In this document: positions 33,750 through 46,625 of the stretch, in pieces | Layout: each line of letters starts with the position of its first letter | Numbering within the stretch: the first letter of the stretch is position 1 | Source of the DNA: Haplomitrium mnioides | Lineage: Eukaryota > Marchantiophyta > Haplomitriopsida > Calobryales | Assembly (NCBI GenBank): GCA_049999725.1 | Contig: JBNGIS010028758.1 | Coordinates: 120,730 to 184,729, forward strand | Reading direction: 5' to 3' | DNA length: 64,000 nt | Translations under genes and position numbers: made by a program | The notes under the pieces: model-generated | Told to the model about the DNA's origin: nothing | The model's database searches: none | The model's input: the letters and a program-made list of their open reading frames with translations, nothing else

Positions 33750-36700
33750 ATCCAATTGAGACTGGAAGTGGAAGCATGATCAAGAAATTTGAAAGGGATG
33801 AAATTCCTCTTTTGAACATGTAGATGAAAGAGGTCTTAAAGAGTTAGGACCAATGGGAAATTACTTAGGATCCCCAAATGAAATGCAACCTTATCTCTAG
33901 AATGGTTGGGGTTGACACTAAGAGAGCAAGGAGACGTTTAGTAATAGCTGAGCAGAAGGCCTTAGCATTAATCATGTTGAGCTTTGATGATCATCTTTTG
34001 TTATCGGTGGGAGACTGCAATAATACACATGACGTCTAGATGAAATTGTCAAATATTTATGAAGACAAAATAATCTTTCATAGAGTTTTCTTGAAGAGGA
34101 AGTTCTTCAAGTTAAGGATGAGGGAGGATTCGACCATCACGGAGTATGTGATGATGATCAAATCCATGGCTGGTGAGTTGTTTGTAGCAAGTTGTCAAGT
34201 TGAGGAAGAGGACATGGTATGTGTTCTCTTCAACAGCCTCACTGAAGAATATGGTCATCTGGTCATGTCCATGAAGGTAATTGGGACTGGATTAGACTTG
34301 GAAACTGTAACAAGTTGCTTGCTCAGCAAGGAGCAGAGGCTACTTAGCAAAGAAAAGATGAATGATAATGTTTTGATTGCCAAAAGAGAAGAGAAAGAAT
34401 GGATGCCTACAGAGATAAGTACCTGTCAATATTGCAGAAAACTTGGACACTTGTCCAAATCCTGCAAGAAGAAACTGGCTGACAAGTTTGGAGGAGAGGA
34501 GAGAATTCTTATAACACCTCCAGTATAGTAGTTGCTGAAAAGGAATCATCTCAAGACAAGGATTAATAAATCTACCTTGAAGAAGCGGATGACTAGGATG
34601 ATCTGATACGTGGTGCATCTTGCCATATGTCATCAAGGAAGGTACGATTAATGGATGTCATCAGAGGAGATTCCAGAGTTGAGACAGTTGGGTAACAGCT
34701 CTAGAGGACATGCAATTGAAAAAACTATGTACCTTTGTATTAAAGGATCATGAGGCAAGAGCGCCACCCATATCCTAGAGGAAGTCCTTTATGAGCTTGA
34801 TATCACAAAAGAATTTGTGTCAGTGAGTGCACTTTCGAGTACTTGCTTGGTGGTCAATTGTCACCCACATAAGCTCTACAGTCTTGGATAAGGTTGGCAA
34901 GGTAGTTAATATTGGTATCATGATAGAGAAGCTATATAGATTGGATTGCATCCCAAAGGTTAAAGAAAGCATGAGTATGACTAACTAAAGAGGAGGGGAT
35001 AAATCTCTAGCACCATAGGCTTGGACACTTGGAGAAATGCCTGAACACTTGGGGAAGCAATGACTCAAGTTGCTTACCAGCATGGTGAGCAATATGGTTT
35101 GGAAAAATCTACCTCACTTGAGATCTTTGAATGATGTGTGAAGGGAAGTCACATAGTCTACATACAAAAAGGGCACACCTTTGGATGAAGGATATCCAAG
35201 TTGGAATTAGTCCACAACGACATACGTGGATCTTCGAAGACAACTTCAATAACTGGCAACAAATGTTTTTGTATCCTTCAGAGATGAAAATCCAAGATTT
35301 CCTTTGCCTACTTCATAAACAATAAGGATGAGATGTTTCAATGTTGCAAACATGTCTTGTTGGAATGGAGAATGAAGTTAACAATATAATCAAAGACTTT
35401 TTAGAAGTGATGGAAATTGTTTCAGAATTTTCTTGTGAAGAGTTTGCATCTGAACATAGATGATTGCTCAAGATTCTCTACACCGAGATGGTGTGACAGT
35501 ATAGCTAAACATTGCAAGAGGCCTAGAAGCATGCTACATATGTTGTCTTGGAGGACAACTTTTGTAGTAGCATGGCTGAAGATGAACTTTGTTGAGGGCT
35601 GAAAACATTGCATATGCTGGCTTGGAGAACAAGTTCTGAGCAATGGGAATGGCCACAACTGAAGAATATTAGCACCACAATTGTAATTGAAGGGTTAACA
35701 CTTTGGCAGACTTGGGGGGTTCAACCTTTAGTGAAGCATCTCAAAGATGTTTTGCTGCAACACGTATATCTTGGTTCTTGTGACACTTCACATGAAGTTG
35801 GAACCTAAGAGAGTAAAGTGTATTTTTCCTTGGGTACAGTGAACGAGGAAAAGCCTATGACTGTAACCCAGGTACAAGCAAAACAATTTAGTAAAGGTAT
35901 ACCATTTTCAATGAGTGGGAGGTAGGGAATAGGTTGGATGCAAATCCAAGCCCTGCCCTCCTTGATATTTTGAGAATTACCCTAGGTGATGGAGAGATGG
36001 TTAGATTGTAGGCAACAACTTGTAGAAGGTGGACTAGTTATCTTGGAGAAATCTAAAGAAAGTTGGAAAAGGCATTGCAATCTATGAGGAAGTCACATAA
36101 TTCTTGAAGACTAGTTGTCAAGTTTGGAAGGAAAGGCAAATGTTGTTCTTGAGCAAGAACAAACGAGCCTAAGGCAGGCCATGAAAAGGGATGATGCTAA
36201 ACATTGGGAACAGGCTACAGAAGATAAGTACCAATCCTTGATGCAGATTGGGACTGGAATTCTGAGAGATTTACTAGAAGGCAGGAAAACCATTGGGTGC
36301 AAATGGGTATTGGGAGCTCAAGCATGGAGCTGCAGTCACCAAGTACAAAGCACACCTGGTAGCCTAGGGATATCTGCAGAAGGAAGGTATTTTTTCAAGG
36401 AACATTCACCCCATCGGTGGTGAAGTTGACATCAATCCACTGCTAACTAGCCAATACAGTAGATATGGATAGAGAAGTCCATCAGATGGATGTGTAATCA
36501 GGTTTCTTGAGTGAAGATCTCAAGGAAGAGATTTGTATGGTGCAACCTACAAGGTTTTAAAGCACTTGATATGGAACACAAGGTATTTGTCTCCTAGGAA
36601 GTCTCTATAGAGACTAAAGCGGTCGTTAAGAGCATGGTATGAGGAGATGGACTTGTACTTGCAAAGTGGTGGATATTCATGATACACATCCAATCACAAC

Positions 36701-37368
36701 AAGATTGCTTAGAGGTAAAGAGGTCTATTATCACAATCATTATACATGACCTGATGTTATTCAGTGTTACCTGAATTTGCTGCGCAGCATGAAGCATGGT
36801 CTGAGTAACCTATTTGAGAAGTGGACCTTGGAGGGGTACACTACATAAAGTTGCAAAGCTTGCACTTGATGTTGATTGCAAAATGTCAATAGGTACTTGA
36901 AGGGTGTAAGAGATCATGGCATCATCTAAAAGGGTGAAAAAAAAGATCAAGCTTACTAACAGTAGTGATACAGATTGGGGAGGAGATCCAATGTTGGACA
37001 TATGGGAGATGGCTATCGCCTGGAGCACTCAAATGCAAAGGACCACCACCATTTCATTGGCTGAAGCTGAGTACAAGGCATTGCCAAATGCCTGTGAGGA
37101 AGCTACGTGGATTCGCAAGTTGTTTGTATGGATTCAAGCAAGAGACATCTTTTTCTGTGTGACTACCTTAGATGCGTGGAAGTGATATCAACCGAGTTCA
37201 ACATCCAAAGATAGACACATTGACTTCTAGTATCACTTCATACTTGGAAATGAAGTGGAACTGGAGTGTTGTGTGATAGTGGAGATGGCAGCTGACGTTC
37301 TCACCAAAGCATTGTCCAAGAATGATACTTCAAGATGATCAACAAGATGGGGATCTACAACAATATGT
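33750..37368 (+). pseudogene. copia B gag-pol remnant
   Basis: The best-preserved stretch is Gag (34040-34530) with REDSTITEYVMMIKSM and an intact CCHC knuckle CQYCRKLGHLSKSC (about 34415-34455). Protease, integrase (about 35100-35810) and RVT_2 (36110-36660, including REVHQMD) are broken. RNase H retains SDTDWGGDPM (36960-36995) and TTTISLAEAEYKAL (37040-37080). The connection before RNase H and a block after GDPM are deleted as in element A. It cannot encode complete enzymes. Confidence 0.82.
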
Positions 37369-37380
37369 GATAAGTGGGAG
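37369..37380 (+). other. Polypurine tract of copia B
   Basis: GATAAGTGGGAG ends directly at the TG of the 3' LTR and is identical to that of element C. Confidence 0.75.
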
Positions 37381-38369
37381 TGTTAGAAATGTATCTTTGG
37401 TGTTGTAAAGTGGCCAACACTGATACTATGTTGGAAATGCAACTTTGCTGCTGTAAATAGAGACAACTAACTATTGCTAGTTGTAAAGGCTAGCTAGTGT
37501 AGTTAGGTAGTAGACATTTTAAAGAGGCTACAAGTTCCAGACCCCCTTTGACATTTATGATTGTCATAGTGAGCAGTGAGGAATAGGCACAGAAATAGGA
37601 TGTTTGTTAATATGTTAGAAGGGGGTGCATCATTCAAGCGATCCCCTTTCCACCTTCTTGATGTTTGTTGCCCCACTCTATTCAATATGGGGCAACTTGT
37701 ATGTTAGCATTAGCTAACCTCTAATTTGTATATAAACATGAGGAGTCCTCTTAAGGATTAATCCTCAGTGAGCCTAACTTCTTCGAGTATCTTAAGAGCA
37801 GATTACGAGTTCACGGTCGAGTTCATGAGGAGGTGTTGAAGCTCATAATTGAGTTTGTGATGAGGCATCAAACATCAGGGTGTTTTTCCAGGGCGTCAAA
37901 GATTGTGAGGAGGTGTCGAACATATAGGCGTCAAAGAACAAGGATCGAGTTTCTTGTTTTTGACACCCCCCAATTTGCATGCTCGTGTTTCTTGTTTGCT
38001 ATTCGGATTTCACCTCTAGTTCCACATATATAAAGGTTGTAGCATCGCAACGACATTTGTTTTTGCATCTTCTTGATATTTTATTTTCAAGTCAGGCATA
38101 TTTTTTTTTCAAGTTAGACGTTTTTGTTTTTGACGGGCAAGGTTTTGCCAAAATCGATCCTACTCTAAATTGCATATTTCTTTGACTCTAATTTTTGGTT
38201 TGAAGCTAATTTATGGAGTAGCGCGATCCTGGTGTATGGCGACCTGATATCTGGCGATTTTCAATTATGACCTCATTTGTCTCCTTTGAAGCACATTTCC
38301 TGATAAGTGCTCTCTCTTTCGACAAGCTTCCTCAACTCTAAAGTGGAATTTTGAGTTTACTTTCTAACA
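37381..38369 (+). repeat. 3' LTR of copia B
   Basis: 989 bp from TGTTAGAAATG to CTAACA, the uninterrupted version of the LTR that is split at 23383-24330 and 33700-33735. It is followed by the CATTA repeat and resumed Gag of C. Confidence 0.87.
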
Positions 38370-38374
38370 CATTA

Positions 38375-41300
38375 TGTTAAGCCTTGAAGATCATGACCTA
38401 GAATTGGTGAGAAACTGCAAGACTAGACATAATGCCTGAAAGACATTTTAGTCAATTATAAAGTCAAGGACACTTTGAACCGCATTTTCTTGAAGAAACA
38501 ATTTTTCAAAATCTAGATGAAGGCAAATGCTACCATCACTAAACATGTGATGAAGGTAAAATCCATGGTTGGGCAGCTTCAAGCTGTTGGGTCACACATT
38601 GAGGAGGAGAATATAACTTGTATCCTACTCACCAGTCTTCCTGAAGAGTACGCCACTTTGGTCATGACAATGGAGGCAATGGGGAGTGATCTAGATCTTG
38701 AATTCTTGGTGGGTTGCTTGCTTAGTAAGGAGCAGAAGCGAGAGAACAAAGAGAAGAATGATGATTTTGCTTTTGTTGCGAAGGGAGATAAGAAAAAGAA
38801 GAAAAAGCCAACAGAAACTTGAACATGCTACTACTGCAAGAAGGTTGGACATTGTTACAATGCTTGCAAGAAGAAACAAGCTGACAAAAAGAAAGAAGGA
38901 GAAGTGCCAAAGAAAGACAAATCAAAGCCAACCTTTAGTGCAACAATTACTAAACATGATTCATCATCTCAATATGAAGTGGATTACATAGCCTCACTTG
39001 GAGACACAATTAAAGATGCATGGTACATGGATTCAGGTGCATCCATTCATATGTTATCAAAGAAGGAGTGGTTCAAAGATATTATCAGAATTGACCCAAC
39101 AGTTATCAGGTGAGATGACAACTCTAAAGTAAACACAATTGCAATTGGAGATGTGCATCTGAGTGTTAGAGGGTTGGGAGGCAAGGGCGCGACCCACATT
39201 CTAAAGAAAGTTCTCTTTGTACTTGAGATCACACAAAATCTTGCATCAATAAGTGCCCTAATTAGAACTGGCTTGATGGTCAATTTTGACAAACATGGAT
39301 GTAAAGCTCTAAATAAACATGGTAAGGTGGTTTATGTTGGTATTAGAGAGCATAAGCTGTATAGATTCAATTGTATCCCAACAGTAGAAGAAAGCTTGAA
39401 AATGGTTGTCTAGGGAGACAACATGACTTTCTAGCACCATAGGCTTGGACACTTGGGAGAATAAGGAATCAGGGTGCTCACCAGTATGGTGAGAAATATG
39501 GCTTTGGATCAATCCACACTGGATTTCTATGAAGGGTGTGTGAAGGGAAAAGGACACAAGACTACAATCAAAAAGGGAGTTGTTGGATGGAAGGCATCCA
39601 AATTGTCAGATTTAGTCCACAATGATGTTTGTGGACCCATGAAGACGCCTTCAATATCTGGAAACAAATATTTTGTAACATTCACATATGATAAATCCAT
39701 AATGTCTTTTGTCTACTTCATGCATACTAAAGATCAAACTTTTCAATATTTCAAGGAATGTGTGGCTAGGATGGAAAATGAGGTTGATAGAAAGATCAAG
39801 ATCTTGAGGAGTGATGGTAGAATGTAGTATACCTTCCAAATGTTTGAGAAATTCCTTGCAAACCGTAGCATTAGAGCAAAGGTGATTGCTCTGGACTCAC
39901 CACACCACAATGATGTGGCAAAGAGACTGAACAAGACAATTGTTGAAAAGGCTAGGAGCATGTTGCAACACGCTGGCCTGGAGGGCAAGTTATAGGCACA
40001 TCTAGTAGCCATTGCTGTAAATTTGAAGAATATCAGCCCCACAAAGGCAATTGAAGGGATGACACCTTGGTAGGCTTAGAAAGGAGTTCAACCTTCAATG
40101 AAGCATCTCAGAGTTTTAATAGCGATGCATATGCCCTGGCTTCTAGCACACTTCAAAAGAAGTTGAAACCTAAGGCTACAAAGTGTATCTATTTTGGGTA
40201 CAATGAAGGAGGGAAGGCATATTGATTGTATGGTCGAGCTACAAGAAAAATAATAAAGAGTAGGGATGTCGTCTCAATGAGTGAGAGGCAAGGAAAAGAG
40301 TGGATCTAGATCCAAACCCTACCCTCCCTATTCTTTTGCAGACCCCTCTAGGTGATAAAGATTAGGGTCAATCTTATGGCCATCAACTTGCAGAATAAAG
40401 ACTAGCTACTGTAAAGAAATTTGAAGAAATTGAAGAGGTGGCATCACAACCTGTGAGGAAATCATAGAGACTTCGAAAATCGATTGTTCGGCTTGGAATA
40501 GAGGAAGGTAATGCAAATATTGCTCTTGAGCGAGAACCAACCAGCTTGAGATAGGCCATAGAAAGAGATGATGCGAATCAATAAGAGTAGGCTACAAAAG
40601 AGGAGTTCCAATCTTTGATACAAAATGGGACTTGGATTCTAGTAGATTTGCTAGATGACAAGAAAACCATAGGATGCAAGTGGGTGTTCAAGCTCAAGCT
40701 TGGAGCGGCAAATGAAATTACCAAGTACAAGGCACATTTGGTGGCCAAGGGATATTTGCAAAAAGAAGGTATTGACTCTCAAAAAACATTGCCCTAGTAG
40801 TGAAGATGACATCAATTTGCTTCTTAATGGCCATAGTAGCAAAGATGAATTGGGAAGGTTATCAGATGAATGTGAAGCTAGCTTTCTTGAATGGAGATCT
40901 CAAGGAAGAGATCTTATGGTGCAACATGAAGGGCTTAAAGCACTTGAAGAGGAAGACAAGGTATGTCTCCTTAAGAAGTCTCTATATGGATTGAAACAGT
41001 ACTCAAGAGTATGGTATGAAAAGATAGACCAACACCTACAGAGTGGTGGATATTCTAGATGCACATCCAATCACAATGTGTACTTCTCAATAGTAAAGGG
41101 GTCTATCAACAAAGTCACTATGAACATAGACGACTTGTTGTTATTCAGTGACAATTTGGACTTGTTGTGCAACATGAAGCATAGTTTGAGTACCCTCTTT
41201 TAGATGGTGGACCTTGGAGAGGTGTACTACATCTTGGGTATACATGTGATTAGGGATAGAGATGCAAGTAGCATTGAGCTCAATCAGCTCTAGAGTACAT

Positions 41301-42084
41301 TGATTCAATTATGAAGGAATTCAGGATGGAAAAAGCAAAGCTTTGAGTTACATCTTCTGAAGCTAGTTGCAAATTGTCAAAGGAAATGGAAGCAAATAAT
41401 GAGGAAGAAAAGGCACAAATAGCAAGTTCCATATAAATAAGCAATAGGAAAATTAATGTATGCCATGCTAGGAACAATGCCAGACCTGGCATTTTCAGTG
41501 GGAGCTCTAAGTGGGTTCATGGATAACACTGGAAGACAGCTAAACAAGTTATAAGGTACTTGAAGGGTATAAAAGATCTTAGCATCACCTATCATGGTGG
41601 TAAAAGGATCAAACTTATTGGCTATTGTGATGCAAATTGGCAAGGAGAACAAAGTTAAAAGAGATCCACTTATGGGTTTGTGTTTAGTGTAGGAGATAGA
41701 GCTATCTACTTGAGCAGCAAATTGTAGAAGACAATTTCTCTTTCAACGACCGAAGCTGAGTACCCATGATGGCATTAACATATGCCAGTAAAGAAACTAT
41801 ATGGCTACACAGGTTGCTTGAAGAAATTGGATTCAAGCAAAGCACACCTACCACCATTGAGTGTGACAACCAAGGATGTATGAAACTGGCCATCAATCAA
41901 GTTCACCATCCTAGAACAAAACCCATTGATATCCAGTACCACTTCATAAGAGACTTGATTGGAAATGAGATGGAATTGGAGTATTGTGTGATAGAGGAGA
42001 TGGCAACTAACATTCTCATCAAAGCATTGCCCAAAGAAAAGCACTTCAAGATGATCAACAAAATTAGGATGTATAGGAACATGC
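38375..42084 (+). pseudogene. copia C gag-pol remnant (most complete of the three)
   Basis: The domain order is full Ty1/copia. Gag (38375-38820) is followed by CCHC knuckle CYYCKKVGHCYNAC (about 38825) and protease WYMDSGASIHM (39020-39055). Pre-integrase HHRLGHLG (about 39440) and an integrase core with VHNDVCGPM (39620-39650) and SPHHNDVAKR (about 39895) come next. RVT_2 has NGTWILVDL and GCKWVFKLKL (40620-40700) and VKLAFLNGDLKEEI (about 40870-40910). RNase H lies at about 41600-42000. Several stops (39110, 39410, 39825, 40795) and frameshifts inactivate it. Unlike A and B it keeps the connection region and the RSTYGFVFSVG block of RNase H. Confidence 0.85.
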
Positions 42085-42096
42085 GATAAGTGGGAG
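42085..42096 (+). other. Polypurine tract of copia C
   Basis: GATAAGTGGGAG directly precedes the 3' LTR TG at 42097. Confidence 0.75.
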
Positions 42097-42624
42097 TGTT
42101 GGGAAATGCATCTTAGATGTTGTAGATATATGATCATGGGCTTTTCTCTTGAACTATTTTGTATAGTTTTTTTAGTTTATCAGCTACTTTACCTAGGCTC
42201 TAGATTAGACACAATTTTGGAGGTGCTGACATATGGATGCACTTGATGGTGACACGTGGCAGCACTAAAAGGCTTCTAAGGAAAATAGTTCCTTGGCCTC
42301 ACAAGGGAGCGATGATTATGCTCATGCAGTCGTGTGCATGAGCATACAAAGAAAAATCATATTCGATAGGCGAGGGCAAGGTCTTGCCAAAAATCGCATC
42401 TCAACCTAAGCACGATTTTCCCCTTTGATTCTAATTTTTGGTTGTTTGTGACGTTGATTGTAAAGCATTGGAATCATGTTCTCGTGGTGTATTGCGACTT
42501 GCTTTCTGTCGATCTTCGACTTTAATCTCATCTATCTCCTTCGAAGCATATTTCATGTTAAGTGCTCTCTCTCAACATCTTCTCAACTCTTCACATGGAT
42601 TTTTGAAGTTCATATTTTCCAATA
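42097..42624 (+). repeat. 3' LTR of copia C (internally deleted)
   Basis: 528 bp against 984 for the 5' LTR. Both ends match; about 450 bp corresponding to roughly 22410-22865 is missing after position 42357. Confidence 0.82.
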
Positions 42625-42629
42625 GTACC

Positions 42630-43170
42630 TAGCAAGATGTGAAGGGCTGCCCTATCACAACCACTGTGGGACAAGTGATTAGAGATAGCCCAATCTTTAA
42701 AAGACAGCTAAACGAGCTTTTGATAGGACCCAAGCGAAGGAAGTTGTCTACCTCCCATGGGAACCCCTGGAGACACTTTGATGGTTTGAGAGGATCAAGG
42801 AGCACCAAAAATTGAAATTTAGGTCGATGGATGCACTCTAACATCAGTGAGACTAGATTTTGGAAGGGGAGGAGGAGGGGAGGGGGCAAGAGTTCACATT
42901 ATGGTGGAGTAGACTACCAACCAGCTAGGCTAGAGAACATTTAAACCCACTTCATGGATCATGAGATTGGCCGATGGATCAAGGGTAAAGCCAAAAAGGG
43001 CGCTGACTAACATGCCAATTTGCATAAGGGGTGTAGATTTATCCTTGAACTATCTGGTCATGAGACCCACTAGCACTGCAATATACCTTATTCTAATTGA
43101 TTGACCTTAGCTATATGAGACAATGGTGACCCGCCACTAGGGGACTCAAACTCTGAGGTTTGGAAAGCCT
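42630..43170 (+). pseudogene. Ty3/gypsy protease-region remnant (3' side of the copia nest)
   Basis: The frame reads ITTTVGQVIRDSPIFKRQL (about 42655-42715) and later DGSRVKPKRALTNMPICI (about 42975-43030) and a YLVMRPTSTAIYLIL-then-LYEAMV segment (43045-43125). This pattern is typical of plant gypsy aspartic protease domains and their flanks. The catalytic D-[ST]-G region is not recognisable. It appears to continue the gag knuckle fragment that ends at 22155. Confidence 0.6.
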
Positions 43171-45830
43171 TGGACCTTGGTCCACTATGGCCAACAAACA
43201 CATCATGGGGAGACAAATCATGATAAGGAATATGATGCCGAATGGACTGTCGACCCTACCGCTGGGGTGAGGTGCTAAGAAAACAACCCCACATCGCCAC
43301 AAGCGCCAAAATAAGGAATTATGGGATACATTTTGTTGGGAGGGATTGACCCTTTGTCAGTTTGAGTGTTTAAGAGGGTGTTGGAACTGTTTTGGTTCAC
43401 ATTCAATCACTCCTCCTTGATTTGCTATCCACTTGGAATCTGGTCCAGGTCGATCTCAGGCCCAGATCAGAGTTTTGAGGGGCCAAATGAGAGCTTTACT
43501 CTGCTTAATTCTTGCATACACCCATGTGAAGGTGGCTGGTCTATAGAGTACATGAACTACAGATCTGATCCCTCCTTAGCACTAGGTATAGATCTGTGAT
43601 TCCAGATTTCCATGGCTGAAAATCTGTCCTTAGCCCTTGCTCTTCCTCTCTCCTATGCTGAAATCTACTTCTAAAAACAAACTTTTAAATCTATGCTATA
43701 AAATGACAGCCTACTATATCTAGTGTTATCTTGATTATTCTCACATGCTCTTCCTAACTCTATTGCAGAAATCAGAATGTCTACATGCTAAAGCTACACA
43801 CCCAAAACTACCACAATAATAGACCAAAAAGAACCCTTGATGTGGTGTTACCAATTCCTGAAATCAAGGATTTGCCTGATCTCGATTGTTCTCCTTTCTG
43901 GTCAGTGTTGCCCAAGTCTCCGTCACCAGCAAAAACTTTGTGCTAATCTTCTTGAAGTAACCTTATTGGCCAAAAATACCATGCCCACAACCCACGCTTG
44001 CCCCTTTGCTTGGTCTGCTCCCAGCACCTCACTCCTCTTCTTGCTTCCCAACTATTAATCGATGGATGGATCCCCACAATGAGCCCCCACATGAGGCTAT
44101 ACCCTCACAGAAAATGTAGTGGGAGAGCTCATTTAATGCCCCTTACATTTCTTGGTGAACTTTCCCACACCCAATTTTAGATCCTAATATTAATTTCAGT
44201 TAACCAATATTAACGTCAAAATTGAAGGCCAATTGTGAGGATTTCTCCTTGGTAGCCTTGTTGCCTTGATTGCTGCCCTCATGCTCATTGACATTTCAGT
44301 GCTTTAGGTCAACCTTCTATTTTGTACGCAGCTCTTGTATCCCCCCGCACAGAGTTCCACGTCACCTTCCTCACATTTCTCTTGCAACGAAACTAAGTCT
44401 CCTTTGGCCTTTCTCCTTGTTCATCCTCTAGAGTTAGCGGAGGTATTCAAGGGAGTAGCTCTCTTCCTGCAGTATGGCCTAGAGGCATTTTAGTTTTTTG
44501 CATTCTAGTCTTCTTCCTTGCGGTGCAACATGTGCATTCCTCCGGGGGAGCTCGCTTCCCTCCTCTGATTTTTTTTTCTCATTTTCTTTCCTTGTTGTTG
44601 CCCATCATTGGCTGCAAGCATACAATAATGGATGGGTTTCCCTACAAGCACATGATGCAACAACATTAAATCCAGCCTCCATATACGTCTTTGTTCAATA
44701 TCTTTGGCAAACAATTGATGAGAATTCCAATCAACCAGCTAGCTGTGTCCATCATATATGGGGTAGGTGCTGGCAATGTAAACACATGAATCACTCTTGC
44801 ATGGATAATCATGGTCACAACATCAAGAGATTGCATCTTCAAAAATTGTTTCAGTCCACCATATGCTATCAAAGTAGCAAAGTAGTTGTTGGATGACTTT
44901 GAGATCATAGATGAGCAACTATGAGGAAGAGGAATTTGAAGCAGAGCATGCATGATCAAAGACTCCCCTAAACTTTCATCCATGTTCTGACACCTTTGCC
45001 TCTAAAAGAGTACTGCATGTTTCTTGTACATTGAAATCAAACCAAGAACTTTGAGAGCGCTTTGTCTTGGTGTTAAATGGTCACTGATATCCTCCAAGAT
45101 TGGTGGAAGATGTTTCTTCAAATACTCATCTTTATTATCCTACCAATCCAGCCTATCATGCTCTTTAAAACAAAGGACATGGAGGATTGCACTTTCTAGC
45201 TGTGATTGCAAATGTGGTGCGCAACAAGCTTTCATCCACATTTCATTATGACCAGCTTTGCAATTTCTTCAAAAGCAAGAGCCAAAACATGCTCTAGCAT
45301 AGTATGGTAAACCTTAGCATCTGCATTTTTGTGCATTAGCTTGAGAGCTTGTTTAGGTGTGACACTCCAATACCAGTCTCTTTTAGGAGTCTGATTTGGA
45401 TTTGAAAATTTTATAAGCCTACCACAATAGCTTAGGCGTCTTCTGGCAAAAACATCAGCAGTGCTAACCATGGGCTGCCACAAAGATTTCTAGTGAAACT
45501 TAGCTGCCAATCAGTCATTTGTGCTGTTACATAATGCTCAATGTGTGAGTAGATAAACTCCTATTTTCCTTTTCAAAATTTCTATCGATTTCAGTCACAA
45601 TTGCACCATCCATTCCATTCAACTTCTCACTGTTTTTCCAATTGTAGCCTACGTCCAACATCTGCTATGTATTCGAGCTCATTAGTGGACGTGGCGAATG
45701 AAACTTTTAGACATTTATCTGAGTTTCTTGGAGTTTTTGTCAATCTGGGCAAGAGTGGAAAGTTCCTTCCCATTGCCTTAGCAAGGCAGAAAGACACCAC
45801 CACACTCCTTGTTTTTCCAAATTCCTCTCC
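43171..45830. other. Unrecognised sequence
   Basis: No confident gene. A minus-strand frame at 45232-45483 (containing KRDWYWSVTPKQALKLM and an Ala/Leu-rich helix) and others at 44666-44983 and 45627-45830 might be fragments of an old coding sequence, but they match nothing I can name and are separated by stops. The rest looks like untranslated repeat DNA. Confidence 0.4.
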
Positions 45831-46485
45831 TTGATTTCGCTGACCTCCTCTTCCTCGATCTCGCTGATTTTCTCCTCCTTGAATTCTTTCAATTCTGGTC
45901 TGAATTGCCTCACCCCTCCTCTTTGATTTTACTGATCTCCTCTTCTTCAATTTCTCCTCACAATTCTTCCTGAATTCCTCTCACAATTTCTCTCTCACTC
46001 TCTCCTCGAATTCCCTCAGATTTCTCCTCACCCCTCTTCTGAATTCCTCTCCTCAAATTCCTCCTCTCTTTATGAATTCTCCTCTGGCTCTGATTTCTTT
46101 TGAATTCTCCTCTCCCCTCTCATCAATTTCTCCTCATGCTTCATCTCGTCGATTTTCCTCATGAATTCCCCTCCTTTGAATCTCCTCATGAATTTCTCCT
46201 CTCTGAATTCCCTCTCTCTCCTCAATTTTGCTTATCTTCTCATGTCTGAATTCCTTGTGAATTCCCTCTCTCCCTCTCGATTCTCTGATTTCTCCTCTCA
46301 CCTCACCTCTCCTCGATTTCTCTGATTTCTCCTCTCACATCTCCTTGATTTTTCTCACGATTCCTCTCCCCACCTCAAATTTTCCTCGCAGCTCCTCCCC
46401 ACTCCTTTGATTTATCCTCACAACTCTTTTCTCCTTGCATCTTAATTCCTCCTCCTCGCCTGTTGTGGCTGCTCAACTCTGACCG
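45831..46485. repeat. Pyrimidine-rich degenerate tract
   Basis: About 650 bp of irregular TCTCCTC, TTCTCCTCA and GAATTC/GAATTCC phrases, strongly pyrimidine-biased on the plus strand. Repeated short units, not a coding sequence. Confidence 0.85.
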
Positions 46486-46625
46486 AGGAAGAGAGTAAGG
46501 AAGGGAAGGAGGGGGGAAAATAGAAGGAAAGGGAGAGGGAAGGAAGAAAAAAAAAACTAAAAAAATTAAAATATAATATAATATAATATAATAATGAAAT
46601 GAAATAGATTAAAAAAATAAGAGAA
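46486..46625. repeat. Purine tract followed by (TATAA)n
   Basis: GGAAGGGAAGGAGGGGGGAA-like purine sequence at 46495-46555 is followed by A-rich DNA and about six TATAA repeats at 46570-46602. Next to the pyrimidine tract it reverses strand bias abruptly. Confidence 0.8.

Larger units (their letters stand above)
23383..38369 (+). mobile_element. Ty1/copia element B (inserted in C)
   Basis: Direct repeats CATTA (23378-23382 and 38370-38374) flank this element, and the interrupted gag of C reads across the two ends. Its 5' LTR (from 23383) is itself split by element A and finishes at 33700-33735. Its 3' LTR is 37381-38369. The primer site is 33736-33749, the gag-pol remnant lies at 33750-37370, and the purine tract GATAAGTGGGAG (37369-37380) precedes the 3' LTR. 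Confidence 0.88.
22156..42624 (+). mobile_element. Ty1/copia element C (outermost of the nest)
   Basis: A full-length but decayed copia element whose gag is interrupted by element B. Its 5' LTR (22156-23139) and 3' LTR (42097-42624) share the opening TGTTGG, the phrase GTAGATATATGATCATGGGC and an ending TTTCCAATA. The 5-bp direct repeat GTACC flanks it exactly (22151-22155 and 42625-42629). The purine tract GATAAGTGGGAG precedes the 3' LTR. It inserted into gypsy gag/protease sequence. Confidence 0.88.

Noticed and set aside
45832-46480. Possible tandem EcoRI-site (GAATTC) satellite
   Set aside because: GAATTC recurs but with no fixed period; it fits a degenerate pyrimidine tract better.
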